This document shows, one piece after another, positions 5,944-13,664 of a stretch of DNA of 13,759 nt. This DNA comes from JASFTV01 sp050050615 (GTDB lineage Bacteria; Desulfobacterota; DSM-4660; Desulfatiglandales; HGW-15). The translations under genes and the position numbers were made by a program. The notes beneath the pieces are model-generated. The model searched no databases, was not told where the DNA came from, and saw nothing but the letters and a program-made list of their open reading frames with translations. The DNA lies in NCBI GenBank assembly GCA_050050615.1, contig JASFTV010000063.1, positions 1 to 13,759 of the forward strand, written 5' to 3'. Position 1 is the stretch's first letter, and the number at the start of each line of letters is the position of its first letter.

Positions 5944-7803
5944 TTAGTTGGCTCTCTTCACAACGGTGATTACGCCCTGGTCCCCATCAACCTTTATAAT
6001 ATCCCCGGTTTTGATGACAGCAGTGGAGACACCGGTTCCGGTAACCGAGGGAACGCCGTATTCCCTGCACACGATGGCTGCGTGACTGGTGAGTCCGCCG
6101 ATATCTGTGACCGCAGCCTTGATCTTCGTAAATACGGGTGCCCAGGAAGGGTTGGTGGAAGGACAGACCAAGATCTCGCCCGGCTGAAGGTCCACAATCT
6201 CCTTGAGTAGCTTGAGTACCCGTGCAGGCCCTTCCACGACGCCAGCGGAAGAGGCAAAGCCCTTGATCTCTGAGACCTCCCCAGCCTTCGGTGCCTCAAC
6301 ACCCTTCAGCCATTCCTTTACCCTATCGGTCGTAACGCCCCACAACATCACAGTGAAAGGCTCTGCCACCTCCTCAGGCGGAACCCCTAGAGCAGGCGGC
6401 TGTGACCATTTTCTGGCAGCCTCGAGGATCTTTTTCCTTTTCTCGGCCTTTGCCTTGTAATAAGCGCCTCTCAGGGGGATATCCACACCCAGGGCCCAGC
6501 CGGTGGCAAGCTCCGTGAGCATTTCTGGGATTTCGTAACGGTGGAACATGAAGATGTCATCCACCTCATTGAGCATCCCATGGCTCATCAGAAGGTTCCC
6601 GAATTTCCTGATCTTCTTGAACCATATGGTATGGAACCAATGCTCCACCCAGAACAGATGATCCTCAGCATATCTGTATATGGTTCGGATGGTTTTATAG
6701 GCATCATCAAAAGACTTCCTGTCTTCATCGGTCTTGATCAGTTTTTGGTACTCGGCAACGGTTTGGTCTCTCTGTTTGTCGATCTCATCCAGGGAGCGTT
6801 CAATCGTTTCCCCGTTTTCCAGTCGTTCTATGTAACCCCTTATGTAGCCGAAGGGGATAACCAGGTTGGTAAGCCAGCTGCCCTCATAATGGAGCCAACC
6901 ACTCCCACACGAGACATAGAACCACGGATCTTTGGACTTCTCAAGCTCTTCAAGCCAGTGCTTTCCGTCTGGGCTCTTCTTGAGCTCGGAGATTTTCTGA
7001 TCTACGGACATCCCGCTCTTGAGGATGTCTGCGACACCACGGGACGAGGTGGCCAATCTGGCCAACTGGCAGAGCTCTTCTTCCGGACGGAACATGGAGA
7101 CATAAGCGCCGGCAACCATCTTGCCGATGGCACTCTCGCTGATTCCCGGGAAGAGCTTTCTGGCCACATCAGCAAACATGAGGTAGGCGAGATACGTCAA
7201 GTTGAGCATCTCAAAGTGGTACTGCCAGCCCTTGAACATCTGATTGACAAGCTTATCAAAAGCCTCAATCAGGTCATAAGAGACGTAAACGCCGGTCGGG
7301 GCAGGCAGAACCTGGTCTTCCGGAACAAATTTCGGCATTTCAGAAGGGACTTGGACAGCCGCCATTTCGTTTCCCAAAGCCTTGAATTTGGTCAGCCACT
7401 TCTCCCAGAGCTCATCGTAGTGCTCAAAAACATAAAATACCCGTTTCTCGAAGAGCTGGGCCTTTTCACCGATGACTTCCTCTGGAGGAGGATTGATCGC
7501 ACAAATGTACATGTAGCCACCCAGCATCCTTTGGGCGATACCTTGAGCCGGTGGTATGCAGAATACCCTGGTGGTGTATTGCGACAGAGCGATTTGCCAT
7601 GCCTCCTGAAAGATCAGGTCCAGGGGTGGCATGGGTTCCGGGGCATGTATCTTGTCCTGATACCAGAACTGACTTTTTTCCCAATCTAGCCTGTCCTTCG
7701 AGAAAAGATAGTGTGATGGATACATCTCTTCCCAACCCTCAAGCTCCGGAGGAACCTGAAATTCGTGGGGATCTGGAAACCTTCCTACGCTTTCGTTAGC
7801 CAT
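5944..7803 (-). CDS. PEP-utilising phosphohistidine swivel-domain protein, phenylphosphate synthase alpha-like
   Basis: The protein has 619 aa. The C-terminal part, from about residue 530, is the mobile phosphohistidine domain of PEP-utilising enzymes. It includes GFASSAGVVEGPARV, PSTNPSWAPVF and the signature GGLTSHAAIV with the phosphorylated His at position 574. The first 500 or so residues have no ATP-grasp or PEP/pyruvate TIM barrel; they are rich in aromatic residues and probably bind the acceptor. Missing PEP barrel, about 70 kDa size and a separate 40-kDa ATP-grasp partner together match the alpha subunit (PpsA) of phenylphosphate synthase, whose active His is near 569 in Thauera. The reaction would be phenol + ATP + water to phenylphosphate + AMP + phosphate. 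The ATG at 7803 has GGAGGG at good spacing. It is the first gene after the divergent control region. The phenol substrate is inferred. Confidence 0.83.
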   Translation of the reverse strand: MANESVGRFPDPHEFQVPPELEGWEEMYPSHYLFSKDRLDWEKSQFWYQDKIHAPEPMPPLDLIFQEAWQIALSQYTTRVFCIPPAQGIAQRMLGGYMYICAINPPPEEVIGEKAQLFEKRVFYVFEHYDELWEKWLTKFKALGNEMAAVQVPSEMPKFVPEDQVLPAPTGVYVSYDLIEAFDKLVNQMFKGWQYHFEMLNLTYLAYLMFADVARKLFPGISESAIGKMVAGAYVSMFRPEEELCQLARLATSSRGVADILKSGMSVDQKISELKKSPDGKHWLEELEKSKDPWFYVSCGSGWLHYEGSWLTNLVIPFGYIRGYIERLENGETIERSLDEIDKQRDQTVAEYQKLIKTDEDRKSFDDAYKTIRTIYRYAEDHLFWVEHWFHTIWFKKIRKFGNLLMSHGMLNEVDDIFMFHRYEIPEMLTELATGWALGVDIPLRGAYYKAKAEKRKKILEAARKWSQPPALGVPPEEVAEPFTVMLWGVTTDRVKEWLKGVEAPKAGEVSEIKGFASSAGVVEGPARVLKLLKEIVDLQPGEILVCPSTNPSWAPVFTKIKAAVTDIGGLTSHAAIVCREYGVPSVTGTGVSTAVIKTGDIIKVDGDQGVITVVKRAN

Positions 7804-7966
7804 TTTGACCCTCCATCTATAGGTTTAAGGTTAAGACAAAGAGGAGTGAACCAGGCCTTAGAATTTCATGCAAGCAGAAGCATCCCGCTAAGATCGCCAG
7901 ACGGATTTTGGATGGCGCACATCTAGCTTTGAGAAGGTTAGCGGGGGCCGACTTCCGGAAAAGAAA

Positions 7967-8038
7967 GCAAATAGAGGTTGCACAAAAGTTGCATTGAAAA
8001 AAGCAAATTCAAGTTGGCCAAATACGCAAATGTGGGTT
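7967..8038 (+). repeat. Three direct repeats GCAAAT-N4-GTT
   Basis: The pattern GCAAAT-N4-GTT occurs at 7967-7979, 8003-8015 and 8026-8038 with spacers AGAG, TCAA and GTGG. The starts are 36 and 23 bases apart. They lie just downstream of the predicted start of cluster 1, where a bound protein could block or modulate transcription. TTGCA also repeats twice between the first two copies. The binding protein is unknown; the LysR regulator or an unlinked factor is possible. Confidence 0.4.
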
Positions 8039-8083
8039 AAATCAATAGGTTGGAAAGCTTACGAAAAGTCATAAAATAAAGGT

Positions 8084-8112
8084 ATCATTGAGCAATTGAA
8101 AAAACATGTCAA
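8084..8112 (-). promoter_or_regulatory. Sigma70-like promoter for cluster 1
   Basis: On the minus strand a perfect TTGACA (8107-8112) is followed after 17 bases by AATGAT (8084-8089), a 4-of-6 match to TATAAT. It points towards the gene starting at 7803. No better pair was noticed in the region. The weak -10 is typical of an activated promoter, fitting the adjacent LysR gene. Confidence 0.5.
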
Positions 8113-8145
8113 CTGCATTTTTTTTATGATATTTATAAGCTTTAC

Positions 8146-8168
8146 TTATGAATGAATTTAATTCATAA
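8146..8168. promoter_or_regulatory. LysR-type operator palindrome
   Basis: TTATGAAT (8146-8153) and ATTCATAA (8161-8168) are perfect inverted repeats with a 7-base spacer. They include the T-N11-A pattern typical of LysR-family sites. The site lies 40 bases before the LysR start and about 34 bases upstream of the -35 box of the promoter facing the other way. That is the expected recognition-site position for both autoregulation and activation of cluster 1. Confidence 0.6.
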
Positions 8169-8207
8169 AATCTGCTTACGAATCAGAAAAGAAGGGATGA
8201 CTGAGCT

Positions 8208-9170
8208 ATGCTTAACATGAACCAGCTCAGGGTCTTTTACGAGGCTGCGAAATACCAGAATTTTACGCTGGCAGCCAAAAAGCTTTTCATCACTCAGCCG
8301 GCGGTCACTGCCCAGGTGAAAATGTTTGAGGATCAATGCAATCTGAAGCTTTTCAAGAAAAAAGGACGACATATTCATCTCACGGATGAAGGAAGGACGC
8401 TCTATGAATATGCCAGGAAAATCTTCGAATATGAAAAGGAAATTGAAAATGTGATTGAGGATATGAGGGAGTTGAAACGCGGCATCCTTCGACTGGGAAC
8501 CACCAAAACCTATGCCCGGTACTTCATGCCTTTTCTAATTACGAACTTCCGTGAAGCCTATCCTCTTATCAAAGTTTACCTGGATGAGGGTAGTTCGTTG
8601 GACATGATCCACAGTCTGCTTGACTTCAAGAATGAGGTGGTCGTCATAGCCAAGGTGGAAGATCATCCCGACGTCCGTTTTATTCCTTTCAGCCAGGAAG
8701 AACTCGTGCTCATACTGGCCCCACATCACCATCTAGCCAAGGAAAAGAACGTATCCGCCAAAGAACTGGCTGAGGAACCCATTATCATGAAGGAAGTAGG
8801 CTCGGGAACCCGAAAGCTTGTTAATGATTTGTTCGAAAAAAGCGGCCTGACACCCAACATCCTCATGGAGACCAGTAATACGGAGTTTATCAAGCAACTG
8901 GTACAACGAGGGGATGGGATCTCTTTTGTGGTGAAGGAGGCCGTAGCCCTTGAAGTGCAAGAGAAAAAAATTGCCGCCCGCCCGATAGAAGGCCAAGAGA
9001 TTCTTTTGGATGTAAGCATCGCTTACTTAAAGAACCAACGACTCTCTCCTCCCGCGAAGGCATTTTTAGAAGTCCTTCTTAACATAGCTCCGAGAGAAAG
9101 ACCAGATCAGGGAATCAGGGTAATCATGGCTCGAATACTCGAAGAATGGCAACGTGTAGGAAAAACTTGA
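8208..9170 (+). CDS. LysR family transcriptional regulator
   Basis: This 320-aa protein has the LysR winged helix-turn-helix at residues 1-65. NFTLAAKKLFITQPAVTAQVKMFE contains the recognition helix and LTDEGRTLYEYA the end of the wing. A linker helix follows, then a periplasmic-binding-like effector domain at about 92-298 containing the GSGTRK and GDGISFV segments seen in this family. It is the only plus-strand gene, transcribed away from cluster 1 and convergent with cluster 2, whose last gene ends 40 bases on. The classic layout suggests that it activates the divergent phosphotransferase/UbiD cluster in response to an aromatic substrate or intermediate; the ligand is unknown. The ATG at 8208 follows AGAAGGGATG; the ATG three codons on is also possible. 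The last 20 residues extend past the normal fold. Confidence 0.92.
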   Translation: MLNMNQLRVFYEAAKYQNFTLAAKKLFITQPAVTAQVKMFEDQCNLKLFKKKGRHIHLTDEGRTLYEYARKIFEYEKEIENVIEDMRELKRGILRLGTTKTYARYFMPFLITNFREAYPLIKVYLDEGSSLDMIHSLLDFKNEVVVIAKVEDHPDVRFIPFSQEELVLILAPHHHLAKEKNVSAKELAEEPIIMKEVGSGTRKLVNDLFEKSGLTPNILMETSNTEFIKQLVQRGDGISFVVKEAVALEVQEKKIAARPIEGQEILLDVSIAYLKNQRLSPPAKAFLEVLLNIAPRERPDQGIRVIMARILEEWQRVGKT

Positions 9171-9210
9171 TCACCTGCCAAGCGTGTCATGAAAAGGAAT
9201 TTCGACGTAA

Positions 9211-10575
9211 TCATGGTGGATGCAAAGCCGCACCCGTTGCAGCGAGCATGGCATCAACCTCATGGTCACTGAGCGCGTAACGAAGCAAGAACTCTTCGTC
9301 GGATACATTTGTTTCGATGCCCATTTGTTTACGGATTTCCTTTAAGGAAGGTTGCAGAAAGTGCTTATTCATGAGCTTCTTGGTTTTCGGAAGACTGTAC
9401 ACCTTGTCAAGGACGTCTTTGTCTATGGGGGCGGGGGGTTCTCCAAAGTATCCGGTGACATACTCGATGAGGCCGTCAGGCACCATTTTATATCGCTCAC
9501 CGGAGATCACATTCATGGCCGCCTGGGTCGCTACAAACTGTGAAAAGGGTGTCACCATGATGGGATACCCTAACTCCTTCCTGACCCTGACGATTTCCCC
9601 GAATACTTCATCCAGGCGGTCTGCCTTGCCCGCTTCAGAGAGGTGTCGTCTCAGTGTGGTGGCCATGCCGCCCGGCACTTGATGTTCATAGTAGGCCAAG
9701 TCGTACTCAAGAGGTACACCAGCAGGCCTTCCTTCTTGCTCGGCAATTTCTTGCAGTTGGGTCGAATAAGCCTTAAGAGCGGCTTCGTTGATATTGGCCG
9801 TGTGGCCCATATACCGGATATTTTTCATGACATTGAGGATGGACGGCTGCCCGGTCCCGTTGGCTAGAGGAGGAACACCTGTGTGCAGTGTGTCGATGCT
9901 CAATCGGATGGCCTCCAAATAGACCAGGGGGCCGAGACCTGTGTTGCAATGGGTATGGATCTCAAGGGGTCGCTCGTTTAGGTTGGCTTGAATGGCCGGT
10001 ACAAGTGTTCGTAAGCGCTCCGGCTTCAAAAGTCCTCCCTGATCCTTCAGATAGACCGTATCGACGTCAGGACATTTGGTTATCATTTGGGTTTTTTTCG
10101 CATAGTAATCATCCGTGTGCACAGGACTGATCGAGTAACCCAAAGCGACCATAAACTCCTCAATGCCTGCTGCCTTGGCCATCCTCGCGTTTTTATAAAT
10201 GATATCCTTCTCATGGGGCGCATCGATAATCCACACCCGCCGTATCCCATTGGCCGACATACGCTCGTACACCAACTGAAGAATGGAATCAGGGCAGCGC
10301 TTAAATCCAATGAACCGCCGACCTGTTGTTCCAAAACACAAGCGAGTACCAGGCATAGCTTTTGAAGCAAGTCTTATTCTCTCCCAGGGATTCTCACGGT
10401 GGTATCTTACAGCGGTACCCATATGGGTGCTGGCAATAAGATCCACGGCGTGAAATCCAACCCGCTCCACCTGGGGAGCCATGGAGAGTATCATGCTTGT
10501 TTTGAGGCCTGTGGCGTCCCAAAGGCTTTGATTACCGTCTCTTAGAGAAGTGTCCATGAATTTGATCTCGGCCAC
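9211..10575 (-). CDS. Carboxyltransferase, pyruvate carboxylase subunit B / oxaloacetate decarboxylase alpha-like, no biotin domain
   Basis: The protein has 454 aa: an HMGL-like TIM barrel (about 1-270) followed by the conserved PYC_OADA domain. Metal and active-site residues are present: D8, R12 and Q16 in MDTSLRDGNQ, the would-be carbamylated K177 in YLKDQGG, H207 and H209 in HTHCNTG, and T241 in NGTGQPS. Family members transfer carboxyl groups between carboxybiotin and 2-oxoacids. The usual C-terminal biotin carrier with its MKM motif is missing, so either a separate carrier is used or the reaction differs. The start is GTG at 10575, only 3 bases after the CoA ligase stop, with AAGGAG inside the end of that gene; this implies translational coupling. 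It is the last gene of cluster 2. The substrate is unknown; an aldolase-like C-C cleavage is an alternative. Confidence 0.83.
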   Translation of the reverse strand: MAEIKFMDTSLRDGNQSLWDATGLKTSMILSMAPQVERVGFHAVDLIASTHMGTAVRYHRENPWERIRLASKAMPGTRLCFGTTGRRFIGFKRCPDSILQLVYERMSANGIRRVWIIDAPHEKDIIYKNARMAKAAGIEEFMVALGYSISPVHTDDYYAKKTQMITKCPDVDTVYLKDQGGLLKPERLRTLVPAIQANLNERPLEIHTHCNTGLGPLVYLEAIRLSIDTLHTGVPPLANGTGQPSILNVMKNIRYMGHTANINEAALKAYSTQLQEIAEQEGRPAGVPLEYDLAYYEHQVPGGMATTLRRHLSEAGKADRLDEVFGEIVRVRKELGYPIMVTPFSQFVATQAAMNVISGERYKMVPDGLIEYVTGYFGEPPAPIDKDVLDKVYSLPKTKKLMNKHFLQPSLKEIRKQMGIETNVSDEEFLLRYALSDHEVDAMLAATGAALHPP

Positions 10576-10578
10576 GGG

Positions 10579-11910
10579 TTATTCTCCTTCGTATAATTTC
10601 CTTATGAGCTTCGCTTTCATCTCAAAACGGGGAAGGGTTCCCTCAGGAACCAGTTCAACGTCAGCCCGAAATACCAACTTGTCTCTCAATACGGTTTCTA
10701 ACTCCTTTTTTAGGGCTTTGAGGTCCTTTTCACCGGGTGAGTACTCCGCCTGGATCTTTAGTGGTGGTTCCACCTTAGGGCCAGGTTTGTCGAGGAGTAC
10801 GATCACGTCACCCGTCGTTCGTGGCCGGAAGGATGTAATGATGTTTTTGATGGCTGAGGGAAAGACATTCACTCCCAAGAGGATAAGCATGTCGTCGGTG
10901 CGGCCGATACATCTTATACGGAAGCTGGTCCGGCCGCACTCACAGGGGTCTGTGTATACAGTGATCCTGTCCCGGGTCCTGAATCTAAAAACCGGACAAC
11001 ACTCCCGATCGATCAAGGTGTACACCAGTTCCCCTTCTGCGCCGTCCTTCGTTTCTATCGTATCGCCGGATTCGGGGTCGATGAGCTCGCAAACGATATA
11101 TTCCTGGGCGCAGAAGTGCATCCCTTGTTGTGCAGGACATTCCCCGAAGATAATGGGCGCAGCGTCAGAGTTGCCCATGCCTTCGCTGACGATGGCTTGA
11201 TACTCATCCTGCAATCTCTTTTTTACGGCAGGAACGCCTCCTCCCGGCTCAGCCCCGACCACGAGTTTCGTGAAGCCCAGTTCTGAAGGTTCCGTATTTT
11301 GCTTTTTCCTAACGTAATCTGCTAAGTACTGCGCATAGGATGGGGTGCAGTGAAGCACGTTGCCCCCTAACTTTTTTGTGGTTACAACCACTCTATCCGA
11401 TGCGCCGGTGCCGATGGGAACAAAAGCTGCCCCGATGTACTCAATGGCATCCTTAACAGGAAGACCTCCTACAAAGAACGTCAGTCCCACCGCATGGATT
11501 ACGACGTCCGTTGGTCTCACGCTCTTGGCAAAAAGGGAGCGCGCCGTAATATCCGTCCAAACGTTCCAGTCGTGCCGTGTGATCCCCACAAACGTGGGAA
11601 CCCCAGTGGTTCCGGATGAGGAATGGATACGGATGACATCATCCATGGGCGCAGCGGCATGGAATCCTATAGGCGGGTGCGCTTCTTGGCTCTCTCTGAG
11701 TTCATCTTTCTCAGTGAAGGGGAGTTTGGGTAAATCCTCTAACCCCTTGATGTCCCCTCTCTCAATACCGTGGTTCTTGAACTTCTTCTGATAGAACGGT
11801 GATTTTTCCCATACATAGTCAAGCTGCTTCAGAAACTTTTCTTCCTGAATCGGGCGTAGTTCCTCCGCAGTCATTGTTTCAAATTTCTCGTTCAGAAATT
11901 CTCTTTTCAC
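10579..11910 (-). CDS. PaaK-like (phenylacetate-CoA ligase family) acyl-CoA ligase
   Basis: The 443-aa length is right for the PaaK/CapK branch of adenylate-forming enzymes, which make an acyl-CoA from acid, ATP and CoA. The ATP-phosphate loop SSSGTTGVPT is at residues 97-106, FRTRDR at 310-315, the PCECGRT cysteine motif at 322-328, and the hinge region IGRTDDM at 335-341. The C-terminal catalytic Lys in FEMKAK is near 432. The usual YG-T-E adenine motif reads EGMGNSDAAP here, an odd variant. Translation starts at GTG (11910), overlapping the TGA of the upstream Tm-1-like gene by four bases (GTGA), with AGGAG before it. An aromatic acid is the likely substrate from family and context, but an F390-synthetase-like relative acting on something else cannot be excluded. 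Confidence 0.88.
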   Translation of the reverse strand: MKREFLNEKFETMTAEELRPIQEEKFLKQLDYVWEKSPFYQKKFKNHGIERGDIKGLEDLPKLPFTEKDELRESQEAHPPIGFHAAAPMDDVIRIHSSSGTTGVPTFVGITRHDWNVWTDITARSLFAKSVRPTDVVIHAVGLTFFVGGLPVKDAIEYIGAAFVPIGTGASDRVVVTTKKLGGNVLHCTPSYAQYLADYVRKKQNTEPSELGFTKLVVGAEPGGGVPAVKKRLQDEYQAIVSEGMGNSDAAPIIFGECPAQQGMHFCAQEYIVCELIDPESGDTIETKDGAEGELVYTLIDRECCPVFRFRTRDRITVYTDPCECGRTSFRIRCIGRTDDMLILLGVNVFPSAIKNIITSFRPRTTGDVIVLLDKPGPKVEPPLKIQAEYSPGEKDLKALKKELETVLRDKLVFRADVELVPEGTLPRFEMKAKLIRKLYEGE

Positions 11911-13139
11911 CTTTTCTCCTCCCTCATGAAGTTATGCAGGCTGTCAACCAGTGCCTGTGCAGTCCTGATCTCTTCCAGATTGCAGTCTACTTCCTCGATC
12001 TCAATGGGACGCACGAGGTTTTTTTTCAGTTCCTCCATGAAGAGACGATCTTTTTCAGGGTCATAGAGGGCGCTTCCTTCCTGGTCCAATGACGACCACC
12101 CTCTAAGGGGGACGACCAGCTTGATAGGCCCTTTCGCCTTGTTGAGTTTCTCTGCATATAGTTTAGCCCCAACGAGAAGTTCATCCCTCGGAAATCGAGC
12201 CATCACTCTCATCTCATCGATCTTGAGAACCTTTCCGGATGCGGTGTATTTTTCCCTGTTCGTTCGGGTGGGCCCGGCGCCCGTGAGATTCAGGCAGCAC
12301 GGTGCCCATACCTGGGGGATGCCTCTTTCGCAGGCAGCATCGAGTCTTTGCATGTCGGCAGCTCTGTTCCCCTTGAACTTCGCCTCTATGAGGCCTGCGG
12401 GAACGATTTCTATGACCCCGTCGAAAAAGCCCTGGGATATAAGCCTGTCCATGGCTCGATCACTCACACCCTGGGCATGAAAGAGATAGACGTGGTATCC
12501 CTTTTTTGTAAGAAGCTCCTCCACATACTTAGCGCACTGATCTGAGAAGCCCACTTCCGTGACCGCGATGGAAGGGTAGGGGCGTTTCAAGGCTTTGTAA
12601 TCATAGGTCTCCTCCACCATCCCTGCGATAGCGCCTGCAACCTGGGCTAAGGCATTCTTGACCAGGTCGTTCATGCCAGCAATTTCCATGATCAACTGCA
12701 TCACGATCAAATCCGTAGCACCAAACCATCTTCCAACGTAAACTGGCATGGCCGCAGGCGTGGCAATGACCTTGGGGATTCCAAAGGGTAGTTTGGACAT
12801 TACCTGCGATCCAATGAGGGCCATCGTGGCGCCTCCCAAGGCCACAATGCCATCGAGGCTGCCTTGGGAGAGAAGATCCAACGCCTTTTGCTGGGCACCG
12901 TCCCTCATGGTGTTTGTGACCTCGAATCTATCTCTGGAGGCTATGAGCTCCTCGACATTCTTGCCCGCAAGAGCAGCAACTTCTTCAGGCATAATGTCTG
13001 CCTGAAAACTGGGTTGGCCACCCATACTGATGTCCATGAGTATAGCCTGATGTTCTCTTGATGCGATTTTCTCTTTCAGAAACCGCAACGGTTCACCTTT
13101 GGTATTCGTAGTTCCTAGAATGACGATCTTTTTTCCCAT
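11907..13139 (-). CDS. Tm-1-like ATP-binding domain / UPF0261 family protein (second copy)
   Basis: This 410-aa protein is collinear with the one at 997-2256 but clearly diverged. It has GTTNTKGEPLRFLKEK near the N terminus and DISMGGQPSFQADI, then the GGATMAL loop, LPFGIPKVIATP, FHAQGVSDRAMD, FKGNRAADMQRLDAA and VPLRGWSSLDQEGSALYDPEKD. Biochemical function is unknown for bacterial members; ATP binding is known for plant Tm-1. The ATG at 13139 follows AGGGGGG. It is translationally coupled to the CoA ligase, suggesting the two act in one pathway or complex. The 88-bp gap upstream separates it from the broken cupin gene; I see no convincing promoter there. No export signal or membrane helix is seen. 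Confidence 0.88.
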   Translation of the reverse strand: MGKKIVILGTTNTKGEPLRFLKEKIASREHQAILMDISMGGQPSFQADIMPEEVAALAGKNVEELIASRDRFEVTNTMRDGAQQKALDLLSQGSLDGIVALGGATMALIGSQVMSKLPFGIPKVIATPAAMPVYVGRWFGATDLIVMQLIMEIAGMNDLVKNALAQVAGAIAGMVEETYDYKALKRPYPSIAVTEVGFSDQCAKYVEELLTKKGYHVYLFHAQGVSDRAMDRLISQGFFDGVIEIVPAGLIEAKFKGNRAADMQRLDAACERGIPQVWAPCCLNLTGAGPTRTNREKYTASGKVLKIDEMRVMARFPRDELLVGAKLYAEKLNKAKGPIKLVVPLRGWSSLDQEGSALYDPEKDRLFMEELKKNLVRPIEIEEVDCNLEEIRTAQALVDSLHNFMREEKR

Positions 13140-13227
13140 GTACCCCCCTCATCCGAGTTTCTGCCGAATCTGAAATCCGATGGTATAGCTTATTATTTGG
13201 ATATTCATTGTCCTATTTTCTTAAGCT

Positions 13228-13593
13228 TCAATATCGTTTGTAGTTATACATGATCGCCAGTAGCTTCGCCTCTTTATTGCCCAAACTTCGCCCTGTACGC
13301 GGCACCGCCGCATCAAAATAGACGCTATCGCCTTCCTCCATGATGTATTTGTCACCGTCATACATGAATTCGTGTTTGCCTTCCAAGACGTACATGAACG
13401 ATTCCCCCTCGTGCTGGAAAATGGCCCCTTCGTCGAAGGCGGGCCCAATAATGTATGGCTCCATGTTCTTGCCGGGTTTGTCGGGAGCCAGAGCTTCCTA
13501 CGCATATCCATTCTCTCCTGAAATCACCTTAGCAGGTGCATAGAGTTTGCGTAACTTCGAATCCCTGTCTTTTTCCGCCCCGAACACCCACCC
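13228..13593 (-). pseudogene. Cupin-domain regulator remnant interrupted by an in-frame TAG
   Basis: From 13464 down the frame encodes a 78-aa cupin_2-like domain (HEGESFMYVLEGKHEFMYDGDKY, then EEGDSVYFDAAVPRTG). The same frame continues upstream without a frameshift through EALAPDKPGKN, a TAG at 13498-13500, then SKLRKLYAPAKVISGENGYA, until another TAG at 13594. In XRE-cupin regulators an aromatic residue is usual where the TAG stands, so a Tyr codon probably mutated to stop. The N-terminal helix-turn-helix expected of that family is missing; hairpins and the end of another gene take its place. No good ribosome site precedes the internal ATG at 13464. A short cupin starting there is possible, or a sequencing error in a small cupin gene. 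Confidence 0.65.
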
Positions 13594-13642
13594 CTATGGG
13601 GTGTAAAGGCAAAGCCCGTGCCCTGTGGAATCGCCACAGGGC
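13589..13642. terminator. Pair of hairpins between the partial Tm-1-like gene and the cupin remnant
   Basis: GCCCTGTGG-AATCG-CCACAGGGC (13620-13642) is a perfect 9-bp stem, starting 22 bases after the stop of the gene entering from the right edge. CACCCC-TAT-GGGGTG (13589-13603) is a second, 6-bp stem. Neither has a clear T run after it on the minus strand, so factor-independent termination is uncertain, but the placement is right for the 3' end of that gene. Confidence 0.45.
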
Positions 13643-13664
13643 GACTCCTTTGGCCGCAGATTGT

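Larger units (their letters stand above)
7804..8207. promoter_or_regulatory. Divergent control region between cluster 1 and the LysR gene
   Basis: These 404 bases hold no gene and are AT-rich from about 7960 on. They contain a promoter facing cluster 1, a LysR-type palindrome near the regulator start and three direct repeats, listed separately. With the predicted start site near 8077, the leader of cluster 1 would be about 270 bases long, which leaves room for regulation within the leader. Confidence 0.7.

Noticed and set aside
6541..7689. Long 382-codon plus-strand open frame
   Set aside because: It lies antisense within the swivel-domain gene, has no recognisable domain and no ribosome site, and the minus-strand product is clearly a real protein.
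4765..7803. Calling the two proteins a split PEP synthase or pyruvate phosphate dikinase
   Set aside because: Neither contains the C-terminal PEP/pyruvate TIM barrel. The swivel domain is at the C terminus of a long unrelated N-terminal region, as in phenylphosphate synthase alpha.
7990..8030. A sigma54 promoter on the minus strand (TTGGCC followed by TTTGCT)
   Set aside because: The GG and GC dinucleotides are 13 bases apart instead of the required 10, and the conserved TGGCAC box is incomplete.
13498..13500. Pyrrolysine or other recoding of the TAG in the cupin frame
   Set aside because: Family members carry an ordinary aromatic residue there, no stimulating element is seen, and the DNA-binding half is also missing, so gene decay is simpler.
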